Shown here: positions 12,877 to 32,416 of the stretch, piece after piece
How positions within the stretch are numbered: the first letter of the stretch is position 1
How the letters are laid out: every line of letters starts with the position of its first letter
DNA from: an uncultured Caldilinea sp.
GTDB lineage: Bacteria > Chloroflexota > Anaerolineae > Caldilineales > Caldilineaceae
Assembly (NCBI RefSeq): GCF_937128415.1
Contig: NZ_CAKZMJ010000078.1
Location: 1 to 32,416 of the forward strand
Direction: 5' to 3'
Length of the DNA: 32,416 nucleotides
The notes under the pieces: model-generated
What the model saw: the letters and a program-made list of their open reading frames with translations, nothing else
Told to the model about the DNA's origin: nothing
The model's database searches: none
Made by a program: the position numbers and the translations under genes

Positions 12877-14560
12877 TCCAGAGATCGAAACGGAGATTGC
12901 GTTGCTGAGCGCCGCCGTTGAGGTGCTTCCGACGCTGGCGCAGCGCTATCCGGCGCGTTGGCTCGCCATTCAACTGCTTGAGGGCGATGAAACGTTGGCG
13001 GGCAAGGTGCGTCGTCTGCCCGGCGGGGAAGAGGCGCTGGCTGCAGCCGCAGCCGGTCGAGCCCGCCTTGAAATGCTCTATGGCAACGAGGTTGACATCG
13101 CACTGGCCAATCGTCGCTATGAGTTTGCCCATCAGGCGGCGCAGGCCGCAATCGTGCGCCGTCCGGCGCGGCGTTTGAGCCGCTCGGATCAGATCGATCG
13201 CATCGTCACCCATCCGGTGTGGGGCCTGCCGATCTTTCTGGCGTTGATGTGGGTGGCCTTCAAGGTTACAGTGGACGCGTCGGCGCCGTTCGTCGATTGG
13301 ATCGAACAGGCGGTGAACGGGCCGCTTGCCCGGCAGGTTGCTGCGCTGCTCACCCTTTTGGGCCTGGGCGGCGGCTGGCTGGAGAGCCTTCTGGTGGACG
13401 GCGTCATCGCCGGCGTGGGTGGGGTGTTGGTCTTTATCCCGGTGATGTTTGCGCTGTATCTCGTGCTGGGCGTGTTGGAGGACAGCGGCTATATGGCGCG
13501 CGCAGCGCTGGTGATGGATCGGCCCATGCGCAAAATCGGCCTGCAGGGCAAGAGCTTTCTGCCGCTGGTGGTCGGCTTTGGCTGTTCGGTGCCGGCCATC
13601 TACGCCACGCGCACGTTGGAGAGCCAGCGCGACCGCCTGCTCACTGCGCTGCTGGCCCCGTTGATGAGCTGCAGCGCGCGGCTGCCGGTCTACGTGCTCT
13701 TCGCCGCCGCCTTCTTCCCGCAGCACGCCAGCCTGGTGATCTTCAGCATGTATCTGCTCGGAATTCTCGTCGCAATCGGGGTTGGATGGGCGCTCAACCG
13801 CACGGTGCTCAAGAGCGCAGAGGCGAACCACCTCATCCTGGAGCTGCCGCCCTATCGCCTGCCGATCGCGCGCAACGTCTGGCGACAGATGTGGAATCGC
13901 ACCTCCGCCTTCATTCAGAACGCTTCTACGGTGATCCTAAGCGTGAGCGTGGCGCTGTGGTTCCTGTTGGCGATTCCGGTGCGCGGGGAAGGCGTCGCCT
14001 TCGCTCAAACGCCGGTGGAGGAGAGCGCCTTTGGCGTGCTCGCCGGCGCGGCGGCGCCTGCCTTTGCGCCGCTCGGCTTTGGCAGCTGGCAGGCCGGCGG
14101 CGCGCTGATGAGCGGATTCGTGGCCAAGGAGGTCGTCGTCGCCACGCTGGCGCAGGTCTACCGCATTGAACTGCCGGAGGAGGAGACGCCGCCCGCTACG
14201 TTGGCCGAGGACGCCGCCTGGATCATCTCCAGCTTTGTACAGGCGACGTTCGATACGCTCAAGGCGGTTCCGTCGCTGGTCGGCGTCAATCTCTTCGGTG
14301 AAGAGGAGGAAACGCCTCCTTCCGCTCTGATGGAGGCGGTACAGCGCAGTTTTAAGCAGACCAGCGGCGGCCATGGCGCCCTGGCAGGGTTGGCTTTCAT
14401 GGTTTTCGTGCTTCTTTACACGCCCTGCATGACGACGATCGCTGCGCTGCGCCACGAATTTGGCCCCAAGTGGACGGCCTTCAGCGTCGTAGGGCAGCTT
14501 GGGCTTGCGTGGATGATCTCCTTTGCAGTCTTTCAGGTCGGTCGCTTGTTGTTGGGATGA
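12812..14560 (+). CDS. feoB: FeoB membrane permease domain (split feoB, part 2)
   Basis: A 582-residue protein with the rest of FeoB: the helical linker (YDPEIETEI, then AIQLLEGDETLAGKV) and the polytopic Fe(II) channel with two gate repeats, including LGVLEDSGYMARAAL, GFGCSVPAIYATRTL, SCSARLPVYVLFAAAFF, GGALMSGFVAKEVV and YTPCMTTIAALRHEFG. The ATG at 12812 overlaps the end of the GTPase gene by 65 nt in a different frame. It has AAGGAG (12797-12802) at 9-nt spacing, favouring real initiation here. Overlap and spacing suggest translational coupling so the halves are made together. Confidence 0.9.
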   Translation: MTMLSEMRRVSNTPNAIPVVYDPEIETEIALLSAAVEVLPTLAQRYPARWLAIQLLEGDETLAGKVRRLPGGEEALAAAAAGRARLEMLYGNEVDIALANRRYEFAHQAAQAAIVRRPARRLSRSDQIDRIVTHPVWGLPIFLALMWVAFKVTVDASAPFVDWIEQAVNGPLARQVAALLTLLGLGGGWLESLLVDGVIAGVGGVLVFIPVMFALYLVLGVLEDSGYMARAALVMDRPMRKIGLQGKSFLPLVVGFGCSVPAIYATRTLESQRDRLLTALLAPLMSCSARLPVYVLFAAAFFPQHASLVIFSMYLLGILVAIGVGWALNRTVLKSAEANHLILELPPYRLPIARNVWRQMWNRTSAFIQNASTVILSVSVALWFLLAIPVRGEGVAFAQTPVEESAFGVLAGAAAPAFAPLGFGSWQAGGALMSGFVAKEVVVATLAQVYRIELPEEETPPATLAEDAAWIISSFVQATFDTLKAVPSLVGVNLFGEEEETPPSALMEAVQRSFKQTSGGHGALAGLAFMVFVLLYTPCMTTIAALRHEFGPKWTAFSVVGQLGLAWMISFAVFQVGRLLLG

Positions 14561-14566
14561 CCCAAG

Positions 14567-14815
14567 ATGTTATGGAAAGTTTTGCAAGAAGTGGAGGCGG
14601 CGCAGGGGCCGGTGACGCTCGACGAGCTGAGCCGTCGCCTTGACGTCGACCGCAGTGCGCTCGAAGGCATGATCCGGTTCTGGGTGCGCAAAGGGCGGCT
14701 GGTCGATGACAAGGCGGCTTCGGATGCAACTAAATTTGTATGCACCACCCACTATTGCAGCGGACTCTGCTCCATGGCGCACGCCTGTCCATGCATGGTG
14801 CGGGGAAGAGGCTAA
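14567..14815 (+). CDS. feoC: FeoC-like winged-helix protein with cysteine cluster
   Basis: An 82-residue protein starting 6 nt after feoB. The N-terminal winged helix (VTLDELSRRLDVDRSALEGMI) is followed by a short wing and a cysteine-rich tail with C59, C64, C68, C74 and C76. FeoC proteins have this layout and can bind an oxygen-sensitive [4Fe-4S] cluster, tuning FeoB stability or activity. Five rather than four cysteines gives spare ligands. Its stop codon lies inside the first unit of the 8-bp repeat array. Confidence 0.85.
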   Translation: MLWKVLQEVEAAQGPVTLDELSRRLDVDRSALEGMIRFWVRKGRLVDDKAASDATKFVCTTHYCSGLCSMAHACPCMVRGRG

Positions 14816-14981
14816 GAGGGTGAGAGGGTGAGAGGGTGAGAGCTTGAGAGGGTGAGAGCTTGAGAGCTTGAGAGGGGGAAAGGCTGAGAGTTCTCCCGCT
14901 CTCCTGCTCTCCCGCTCTCCTGCTCTCCCGCTCTCCCGCTCTCCCGCTCTCCCGCTCTCAAGTTCTCAACCTCTCAACGCT
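14814..14981. repeat. 168-bp array of twenty-one 8-bp units with opposed arms
   Basis: Every 8 bp a new unit begins, without slippage, from 14814 to 14981. Units 1-10 (to 14893) are GAGAGGGT/GAGAGCTT types. Units 11-21 are TCCCGCTC/TCCTGCTC, ending TCAAGTTC, TCAACCTC and TCAACGCT, which are the opposite-strand version of GAGAGNNN. The GAGAG cores of the left arm can pair with the CTCTC cores of the right, giving a long imperfect hairpin in RNA from either strand. It exactly fills the gap between two convergent genes and probably works as, or grew from, a bidirectional terminator. It is not a CRISPR: there are no spacers. Confidence 0.9.
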
Positions 14982-14987
14982 GCGGGT

Positions 14988-17387
<2,400 letters not shown>

Positions 17388-17402
17388 GATGATCCTGGTT
17401 TA

Positions 17403-17996
17403 TTATGAAGATTGTAAGGATTCAAAGTCCGCTTCCCAGACCTCGGGCGTGAAGGGCCAGCGCACCGCCGTGCAGACGATGCGCCACCGCTCCAGCATGT
17501 CGGGGGTGTAAAGAAATGGGACATAGCCCAGGCGCAGGTATGTCCGCAAGGCGGCGAAGCGCCATTCTTCCGTGTACAGATGAATGGGACGACACCCCTC
17601 CGCGAGCAGTCGCAGCGTGGCCGCGGTCGAGACGACGGCGCCTAGCCTCTTCCCCTGATGCTCTGGATCGCAGACCACCCAGCCCAGCTCGCCGCCTTGA
17701 GAGCCGAACTCTCGCTCATCCCGCAGCGCCATCGCCGAGGCCACAATGGCGTCGGTCGCCTCGTGAACGACCAGAAACCATCCGTGCGGCAGAATGCGCG
17801 GGCGCCAGGGTTGCAATCGCGCCTCATCCCAGCCGGGCCAGCCCGCGCGCGCCATGATCTGAAAGAAGGGCGCCTCGTCGCCGGGGCGATAGGTGCGCAG
17901 TGTATAGCCGGCGGGCAGGGGCGCATCCGGAGGAGCGTCCAGTCGGCGTTGGGGCCAGATCATGTGCAGTTGGGGGGGAGGGTCAGCGTTTGTCAT
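17403..17996 (-). CDS. GNAT-family N-acetyltransferase
   Basis: A 197-residue GCN5-related acetyltransferase. After a proline-rich start, the fold begins at YTLRTYRPGDEAPFFQIM. The acetyl-CoA pyrophosphate loop is in VCDPEHQGKRLGAVV (a Q-x2-R-x-G/A type motif). The C-terminal pattern WRFAALRTYLRLGYVPFLY is the usual alpha4-beta6 element. The substrate is unknown. It lies 15 nt upstream of the CHAT gene and 41 nt downstream of the PIN-like gene, so cotranscription is likely. GNAT proteins can be toxins or protein modifiers, but nothing here proves either. Confidence 0.85.
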   Translation of the reverse strand: MTNADPPPQLHMIWPQRRLDAPPDAPLPAGYTLRTYRPGDEAPFFQIMARAGWPGWDEARLQPWRPRILPHGWFLVVHEATDAIVASAMALRDEREFGSQGGELGWVVCDPEHQGKRLGAVVSTAATLRLLAEGCRPIHLYTEEWRFAALRTYLRLGYVPFLYTPDMLERWRIVCTAVRWPFTPEVWEADFESLQSS

Positions 17997-18037
17997 CGGC
18001 TGGATTTCCGAAGAAGGGAACTGGGGTGCAGCGGGTC

Positions 18038-18538
18038 CTATTTTTCTCCGGCCAGATCGAGGGCGCGACGCACCAGCTCATCGCTGAGATAGATGCCTCC
18101 TTTGTGAAGCTGTTCCAACAATGGGCGTACTTCATAGACGTAACCCAACATCTTCGCTTTGAGAAGAACACCTATTGTGCCTGTAATGGCGATCCCTAGC
18201 CTTCGCGCATGCAACCTTCCGAGGCGCTCATCTATGATTAACAAATCGGCGTCGAGCTCTTGCGCTAAAGCAATTGCTTCTGCCTCTCCTCTGTCGAGAT
18301 CCACCAATAGGTCGGCTCGACGCGGGTCAGATAATGGATGTACGCGCAGCCAGGGAGTCGATTGAAGGCCACCTATTGCTCCCACCCGCTTTTCTCCGCC
18401 TGCCAACGCCTCTGCATAAACTGCTGGGGGCATCAACACTTCGTCATACAAGTCATGCAACAGATGCAATTTCCCGATCAAATCGAGCGCAATGAGCGGC
18501 GTCGTATTGGTCACAACATAGCGTGGTGAATTAGGCAT
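18038..18538 (-). CDS. DUF3368 PIN-like protein (putative toxin)
   Basis: A 166-residue protein of the DUF3368 family, related to PIN-domain ribonucleases. The N-terminus VVTNTTPLIALDLIGKL is the family hallmark, with N where classical PIN domains have the first Asp. Acidic residues follow at E43 (in AEALAGG), E85 (DRGEAEAIALA) and D103 (IIDERLGR), and GTIGVLLKAK ends the core. DUF3368 genes are typically paired with UPF0175 genes, as here, with an 8-nt overlap. Likely an RNase toxin restrained by the upstream antitoxin; activity is inferred. Confidence 0.85.
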   Translation of the reverse strand: MPNSPRYVVTNTTPLIALDLIGKLHLLHDLYDEVLMPPAVYAEALAGGEKRVGAIGGLQSTPWLRVHPLSDPRRADLLVDLDRGEAEAIALAQELDADLLIIDERLGRLHARRLGIAITGTIGVLLKAKMLGYVYEVRPLLEQLHKGGIYLSDELVRRALDLAGEK

Positions 18539-18791
18539 ATTTCACATCTTCATCGAGCTCGTCGGCTTCTACGCCAATCGGTGAAAGATGAAAACGCGAC
18601 AATGTAAACATAAATGCCACGCGAGACATATTGGCTAGACGCGCCGCCATACCGGTGGAGATGCGACCTAACTCATAGAGCTTTACAGCTAGCAACAATC
18701 GCGCTTCTGCAGCAAAGGTTTCTTCGTCTTCTTTCAGAGAAAGGAGCAAATCGTCCGGATACGATATGGTCAGCAAACGTTCCTTGGACAT
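18531..18791 (-). CDS. UPF0175-family protein (putative antitoxin)
   Basis: An 86-residue helical protein of the UPF0175 family (ISYPDDLLLSL, EARLLLAVKLYELGRISTGMAARLANMSRVAFMFTL), which contains a helix-turn-helix-like core and an acidic tail (EADELDEDVKYA) that could bind the toxin. It overlaps the DUF3368 gene by 8 nt and is the first gene of the four-gene minus-strand cassette. It has CACAGGT about 9 nt before the ATG and a good promoter upstream (18844-18873). Likely an autoregulatory antitoxin, by family and context. Confidence 0.85.
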   Translation of the reverse strand: MSKERLLTISYPDDLLLSLKEDEETFAAEARLLLAVKLYELGRISTGMAARLANMSRVAFMFTLSRFHLSPIGVEADELDEDVKYA

Positions 18792-18843
18792 AATTTTTAC
18801 CTGTGCCTCTGCCTTGTTCGACCAAAAACTCTCACTGAGGGGA

Positions 18844-18873
18844 ATTATACGACCAACCGATCAGAATCATCAA
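18844..18873 (-). promoter_or_regulatory. Promoter of the antitoxin-toxin-GNAT-CHAT cassette
   Basis: On the minus strand TTGATG (18873-18868) and a perfect TATAAT (18849-18844) are spaced 18 nt, about 53 nt before the UPF0175 start. No other good promoter is visible upstream of the GNAT or CHAT genes, supporting a single transcript. Confidence 0.65.
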
Positions 18874-18900
18874 TCCCGCCTCAGAACCTCCACGAAAGCA

Positions 18901-18909
18901 TGATATACT
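18901..18909 (+). promoter_or_regulatory. Extended -10 promoter for the amylase gene
   Basis: TGA-TATACT (18901-18909) is an extended -10 element with no good -35. It sits 32 nt before the start codon. It is divergent from the antitoxin promoter, with about 30 nt between them. Confidence 0.5.
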
Positions 18910-18941
18910 GAAGAAAATCCACGTTGAAAAGGAGCCGTCTC

Positions 18942-22808
<3,867 letters not shown>

Positions 22809-22828
22809 GGTTGGTAAAAAGACGCGCC

Positions 22829-22875
22829 TTGACATGATGGAATGCATGCACTAAAATGCACTTAGTGCATGCATT
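22829..22875 (+). promoter_or_regulatory. Toxin-antitoxin promoter with 14-bp inverted-repeat operator
   Basis: TTGACA (22829-22834) and TAAAAT (22852-22857) are spaced 17 nt. A perfect 14-bp inverted repeat, AATGCATGCACTAA (22841-22854) and TTAGTGCATGCATT (22862-22875), has a 7-nt centre and covers the -10 and start site. This is a typical autoregulatory site for a ribbon-helix-helix antitoxin-toxin complex. Confidence 0.88.
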
Positions 22876-22889
22876 TTGCGGGAGGTGCT

Positions 22890-23150
22890 ATGACGCAGTT
22901 GACCATCCGAGGAGTCGATGAGCGACTTCACAAGGCATTAAAAGAGAAAGCCGAGGAGCAAGGGATCAGCGTCAATCGTCTGGCGCTCGATGCGCTTCGC
23001 CAAAGCGTCGGCCTGGTGGACTCGCAACGGCGTCATCATGATCTGGATCACCTGGCCGGCACATGGACGGAAGAAGAGTACGAGGAATTTCAGAAAGCGC
23101 TTGAACTTCAACGCAGGATCGAACCAGAGTTATGGGAGTCAGAAAGTTGA
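22890..23150 (+). CDS. FitA-like ribbon-helix-helix antitoxin
   Basis: An 86-residue Arc/MetJ-type protein. The beta strand TQLTIRGVD and helices DERLHKALKEKAEEQGISVNRLALDALRQ form the DNA-binding ribbon-helix-helix; the C-terminal half (LDHLAGTWTEEEYEEFQKAL) is the usual toxin-binding segment of FitA/VapB proteins. I start it at the ATG at 22890, with GGAGG at 4-nt spacing. An earlier ATG at 22869 lies inside the operator. The downstream PIN toxin gene overlaps it by up to 19 nt. Confidence 0.92.
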   Translation: MTQLTIRGVDERLHKALKEKAEEQGISVNRLALDALRQSVGLVDSQRRHHDLDHLAGTWTEEEYEEFQKALELQRRIEPELWESES

Positions 23151-23533
23151 TGCTGGACACTTCCGCGTACTCGGCGTTTCGTCGAGGTCATCCTTCGATT
23201 CTCGAGACGATCCAGAAGGCGGATACCATTTTGATCTCCTCCATCGTGGTGGGTGAATTGTTGTTTGGTTTTCAACTGGGCTCCCATTATGAACGCAACC
23301 GGCGAGAGTTGGATGATTTCATTTCCTCTCCACGGGTTCAAGTCGTTCCTATTGATCTATCCACGGCGGAAAGGTATGCATGGCTTTTTGTGTATCTGCG
23401 CAATGCTGGGAAACCGGTTCCGATCAACGATCTGTGGATTGCTGCAAGCGCATGGGAACATGGCTGCGTCTTGCTCACGACGGACAGGCACTTTTCTGAA
23501 ATGCCTCAAATTCCTGTGAACCTGGTGCAATAA
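23132..23533 (+). CDS. VapC/FitB-like PIN-domain toxin
   Basis: A 133-residue PIN-domain ribonuclease. The acidic metal-binding residues are all present: D9 (MLDTSAYS), E42 (VVGELLFG), D100 (PINDLWIAA) and D118 (LLTTDRHF). VapC/FitB toxins cleave tRNA or other RNA when the antitoxin is lost. The first ATG is at 23132; a second at 23150 has GGGAG upstream and would trim six residues. The gene overlaps the antitoxin gene, so the pair is translationally coupled. Confidence 0.93.
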   Translation: MGVRKLMLDTSAYSAFRRGHPSILETIQKADTILISSIVVGELLFGFQLGSHYERNRRELDDFISSPRVQVVPIDLSTAERYAWLFVYLRNAGKPVPINDLWIAASAWEHGCVLLTTDRHFSEMPQIPVNLVQ

Positions 23534-23542
23534 GATTCAGGC

Positions 23543-24091
<549 letters not shown>

Positions 24092-24105
24092 TCTGAGTTT
24101 TTCTT

Positions 24106-26840
<2,735 letters not shown>

Positions 26841-26860
26841 CGAAACTTCCTCAATACGAA

Positions 26861-27958
<1,098 letters not shown>

Positions 27959-27978
27959 GAGAGAACCATCCTTTTGCG

Positions 27979-29030
<1,052 letters not shown>

Positions 29031-29034
<4 letters not shown>

Positions 29035-29885
29035 GGGATCCCCTGAGTCTGTCGTGAACTGCATGAATCTTTCCTGGCGAAATGTTCGGCCAGCGCCGTA
29101 GTCAGCCCTTCCAGGCTCTGCTGCGTCGAGATGACGGCGGGAATGAAACCGGCCTCCTGCACGGCGCGCGCCGTGACCGGCCCGATGCACGCCAGGCAGA
29201 CGGTGTGCAAGAGCGCAGGGTCGCCCCTTTCGTTCACGAGCCGCTCCAGCAGAAAGCGAAAGGCGGACGCGCTGGCGAGCGTGACGGCGTCCACCTGGCG
29301 TTGCGCCAGTAAATTGGGAAGGTCAACGCCTCCGGCGCCGCGCACGGTTTCATAGGCGACGACGGGATGAACGGATGCGCCGATCGCCGTGAGACGCTTG
29401 AAAAGCACATCGCGCGCCAATGCCGACTGCGGCAACAGGATGCGTTCGCCGGGGCGCACCAGCGGTTCGAGCGCGGCGGCCAGGCCTTCGGCGACCTCCT
29501 CCTGCGGTGCGAGGGCGACTTGCAGGCCAAGCTCCTCCTGCACGCTGCGGGCGGTTGCAGCGCCGACGACGGCGATGCGCACCCCGCCAAGCTGCTGCGG
29601 GGCAATGTCCAGCGCAGCCAGACGCTGCGCCACGATGCGCACAGCGTTGGCGCTGGTCAGCACCAGCCAGTCGAAGCCGCCCTGTGCGGCGGCGCGCAGG
29701 CTTTGATCGAGCGCAGTTGAGTCGTCCGGCGGCTGAATGGCGATGCAAGGGTAAAGCAATGGCACGGCGCCCCACCGTTCGAGCAGCGCCGCAAACGCCG
29801 ACGCCTGCTGCGCCGCCTGGGTGATGACCACCCGTCGCCCCTGCAACGCCAACGAAGGGATGGGTGAAGGCAGAAGCGGCGTCAT
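29031..29885 (-). CDS. hemD: Uroporphyrinogen-III synthase
   Basis: Cyclises hydroxymethylbilane with inversion of ring D. The family is poorly conserved, but the two-lobe pattern is present: GRRVVITQAAQQASAFAALLERWGA, DWLVLTSANAVRIVAQRL, IAVVGAATARSV and ILLPQSALARDVLFKRL, then VDAVTLASASAFRFLLE and CIGPVTARAVQEAGF. 284 residues is slightly long. The start shares ATGA with the hemC stop. It is a standalone HemD, not fused to a methyltransferase. Confidence 0.93.
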
Positions 29886-30809
29886 CTTGGCTCCTCGGTC
29901 AGCAAGCTGGCTGCGCCTTGCGCCAACGCCTGGGCTGCCAGCCTTGCGCCCAGCGTTTCGGGTTCATCGCGATGGGCGTCGCCGTCCACTTCGACGCAGC
30001 GGCGACCGTCGGGCGAAAGGACACGGCCGCGCAAGCGGAGTCGCCCTTGCTCAATTTTTGCGTGCGCCGCCACAGGGACTGCGCAGCCGCCGCCCAAATG
30101 GCGCAGAAAGGCGCGCTCCGCCGTCACCGCCGCGCGCGTGTCCGGGTCTTCCAGGGGGGCAAGCAAGCGCAGGATCGCCGCCTCGCTCCGACATTGCACG
30201 GCCAGCGCGCCTTGCCCCGGCGCGGGCAACATGAGCTCCAGCGGCAGCGCCTCCGTGACGACGTCGCCGCGACCGAGCCGCTCGACGCCGGCCGCGGCCA
30301 GCACAATCGCGTCATAGAGCCCCGTCGGGTCGAGCGTTTTGCGGATGCGCGTGTCTACGTTGCCGCGAATGTCAACGGTGCGCAGGTGCGGATAGGCGCG
30401 CAGGAGCTGAGCGCTGCGACGCCGACTGCTGGTGCCGACGGCTGCTCCTGCTTCGAGTTGCGCCAGCGGGCGACCGCTGCGGCTGACGACGACGTCGTGC
30501 ACAGGCCCGCGTACGGGGATCGCACCGATGACGAGCTCCGCCGCCGGCTCGGTGGGCAGGTCTTTGAGGCTGTGGACGGCCAGATCGATGGCGCCGCTGT
30601 GCAGCGCTTCCTCCAGTTCTGCGGTGAACAGCCCCTTGCCGCCGATCAAGGGGAGCGGGCGGTCGAGCATCCGGTCGCCCTGCGTATGCAACACCGTGAC
30701 ATCGATGTGAAGCTGAGGCCATGCTTTGGCCAACAGCTCCGCCACATAGTCGGTCTGCCAGCGCGCCAACAGCGAGCCGCGCGTGCCCAGGCGCACGATA
30801 TCGATGCGC

Positions 30810-30817
<8 letters not shown>
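29882..30817 (-). CDS. hemC: Hydroxymethylbilane synthase (porphobilinogen deaminase)
   Basis: Polymerises four porphobilinogens on a dipyrromethane cofactor. That cofactor is bound by C245 in RHLGGGCAVPVAAHA, matching Cys242 of E. coli. LGTRGSLLARWQ, VHSLKDLPTE with the catalytic Asp region, GTSSRRRSAQL and IRGNVDTRIRK are all conserved. The ATG at 30817 gives 311 residues, with GGAG 9 nt upstream; the frame is open further but overlaps hemA. hemA ends 8 nt inside this gene. Confidence 0.97.
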
Positions 30818-32273
<1,456 letters not shown>

Positions 32274-32297
32274 CTCCGTTGCGATTGCGCAGCGGTT

Positions 32298-32416
32298 TCA
32301 CCTCTGACCGAAAGGCGTCGCCTGCAATGCTTCCTCGACCAGCGCCGCCAAAATGCTCACCATCGCCGGGCTGTCGTTGAGCATCGGCGGCCGTTCGACG
32401 CGCACGCCATGTTCGC
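32298..32416 (-). CDS. hemH: C-terminal end of ferrochelatase (partial)
   Basis: The last 39 codons of a gene cut by the window edge. They read GVRVERPPMLNDSP, then MVSILAALVEEAL and end TPFGQR. The arrangement basic/aromatic-P-x-LND-x-P followed by a hydrophobic helix matches the C-terminal part of ferrochelatase/coproporphyrin ferrochelatase. Its place just ahead of hemA in a heme operon, 24 nt from the hemA start, agrees. The metal-binding core is outside the window, so the call rests on a short segment plus context. Confidence 0.6.
   Translation of the reverse strand, partial: EHGVRVERPPMLNDSPAMVSILAALVEEALQATPFGQR

Noticed and set aside
14814..14981. CRISPR array
   Set aside because: Units are 8 bp and contiguous, with no spacers and no cas genes nearby.

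Overview
The window is a GC-rich bacterial chromosome segment with tightly packed metabolic operons. No rRNA, tRNA, CRISPR array, insertion sequence or phage gene is visible. Gene content points to an aerobic or facultative member of the Chloroflexota, possibly near Caldilinea/Anaerolineae. The basis is a complete C5-type heme cluster, an oxygen-dependent protoporphyrinogen oxidase, a SufR-SUF cluster using SufU rather than SufE/SufA, a CHAT-domain protein and a large secreted GH13 enzyme. This assignment is inference from gene content and style; no marker gene is present to prove it.

Layout. 1-310 holds no gene I can support, only a promoter-like sequence. 311-2643 (minus strand) carries a strong hairpin terminator, an NAD-dependent sugar epimerase and queG. 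2755-3957 is an MFS transporter of the Fsr type. 4026-11731 (plus) is an iron-sulfur assembly region: sufR with its promoter, then sufC, sufB, sufD, sufS, a 56-codon ORF, sufU, a Rieske ferredoxin and sufT. Two RNA structures interrupt it: a long hairpin between sufB and sufD, and a terminator/attenuator-like element between sufD and sufS. 11964-14815 is a ferrous iron uptake operon with its own promoter: feoA, feoB split into a GTPase gene and a membrane gene, and a FeoC-like regulator. SUF and Feo together form one iron/Fe-S block.

14814-14981 is a 168-bp array of 21 units of exactly 8 bp. It changes strand sense in the middle and fills the gap between the converging feo operon and the CHAT gene. 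14988-18791 (minus) is an accessory cassette: a UPF0175-type antitoxin, a DUF3368 PIN-like protein, a GNAT acetyltransferase and a CHAT-domain (caspase-like) protease, all codirectional with gaps of -8, 41 and 15 nt. This is the best candidate in the window for an undescribed system. 18942-22808 is a secreted multidomain alpha-amylase/neopullulanase-like enzyme. 22829-24091 (plus) is a FitAB/VapBC-like toxin-antitoxin pair with a near-textbook promoter-operator, followed by a macro-domain protein.

24106-32416 (minus) is a heme operon read in the order hemH (partial), hemA, hemC, hemD, hemB, hemE, hemL, hemG. It contains every step from glutamyl-tRNA to protoheme, and most junctions overlap by 4 or 8 nt. 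Iron import (feo), Fe-S assembly (suf) and heme synthesis (hem) therefore lie within about 28 kb, with an accessory stretch (CHAT cassette, amylase, toxin-antitoxin, macro) between them.
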